A DNA stretch of 64,000 bases from Streptomyces peucetius (lineage in GTDB: Bacteria > Actinomycetota > Actinomycetes > Streptomycetales > Streptomycetaceae): the NCBI RefSeq assembly GCF_025854275.1, contig NZ_CP107567.1, forward strand, positions 1,984,001 through 2,048,000, given 5' to 3'. Of the stretch, positions 63,916-64,000 are shown one piece after another. The notes beneath the pieces are model-generated. The model was not told the origin of the DNA, made no database searches, and was given only the letters and a program-made list of their open reading frames with translations. The position numbers were made by a program, and so were the translations under genes. Positions within the stretch are counted from its first letter, which is position 1, and each line of letters opens with the position of its first letter.

Positions 63916-64000
63916 TCACCGCGATCGTGCTCATCAAGACCAGCGTGGACCGCATCCCCGAGATCGCCGAGTCGATCGCGGCGCTGGACAGCGTCAGCGA
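63912..64000 (+). CDS. Lrp/AsnC ligand-binding-domain protein (partial)
   Basis: The first 29 residues, MITAIVLIKTSVDRIPEIAE and on, match a stand-alone Lrp/AsnC C-terminal (RAM) domain. The gene runs off the right edge. It overlaps the rhomboid stop by ATGA. These proteins bind amino acids; function unknown. Confidence 0.7.
   Translation, partial: MITAIVLIKTSVDRIPEIAESIAALDSVS

Overview
The window is a contiguous piece of a Streptomyces-type chromosome. Third codon positions are almost all G or C, GTG and TTG starts are common, many genes have no leader in front of the start codon, and gene order follows the dcw-to-pimB stretch of other actinobacteria. All gene names come from motifs and gene order read in the sequence; no database search was run.

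Region 1 (1-9.9 kb, minus strand) is the front of the division and cell wall (dcw) operon, read rsmH-ftsL-ftsI-murE-murF-mraY-murD-ftsW. It makes the cytoplasmic peptidoglycan precursors and the septal synthesis machinery. FtsW runs off the left edge and carries a long Pro/Ala-rich N-terminus with an 87-bp repeat. One promoter (9968-9995) probably drives the run.

Region 2 (10-18.4 kb): a beta-carbonic anhydrase, a coupled moxR/DUF58/transglutaminase operon, a DUF3040 membrane protein, a methyltransferase and a HEPN-like protein.

Region 3 (18.4-22.2 kb): a self-regulated operon of a degenerate ABC ATPase, a YhgE/Pip-type membrane protein and a TetR repressor, with a 26-bp palindromic operator on its promoter.

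Region 4 (22.4-31.7 kb): DUF4126, a CrtI-like oxidoreductase, a Tyr/Gln-rich membrane protein, metF, thiE, an Rv2175c-like regulator, a FAD reductase, and thiO-thiS-thiG behind a TPP riboswitch.

Region 5 (31.9-37.1 kb): a PASTA Ser/Thr kinase (PknL type), endonuclease IV, a His-rich DUF4396 protein behind a CsoR-like operator, a molybdopterin oxidoreductase, and bacterioferritin with its ferredoxin under an iron box.

Region 6 (37.2-42.9 kb): class II DAHP synthase diverging from a fused TrpE-TrpG anthranilate synthase that has a Trp-Trp-Trp leader peptide and attenuator, then a D-lactate-type dehydrogenase and phosphofructokinase.

Region 7 (43.1-64 kb): the MacRS-like two-component system, plsC, a lipase-like hydrolase, glucokinase, an ArsA-like ATPase with an SRPBCC partner, a long-chain acyl-CoA ligase, PimB-like and GT87-like mannosyltransferases, a metallopeptidase lipoprotein, two paralogous NlpC/P60 hydrolases, an NYN-domain protein, a zinc-ribbon protein, rhomboid protease and the start of an Lrp-type regulator.

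No rRNA, tRNA, insertion sequence, prophage or CRISPR array was seen. The window is core chromosome. The most interesting signals are regulatory: the trp attenuator, the copper-type operator, the TetR operator, about eleven TANNNT boxes placed for leaderless starts, a 22-bp tandem repeat, and dispersed intergenic inverted repeats.
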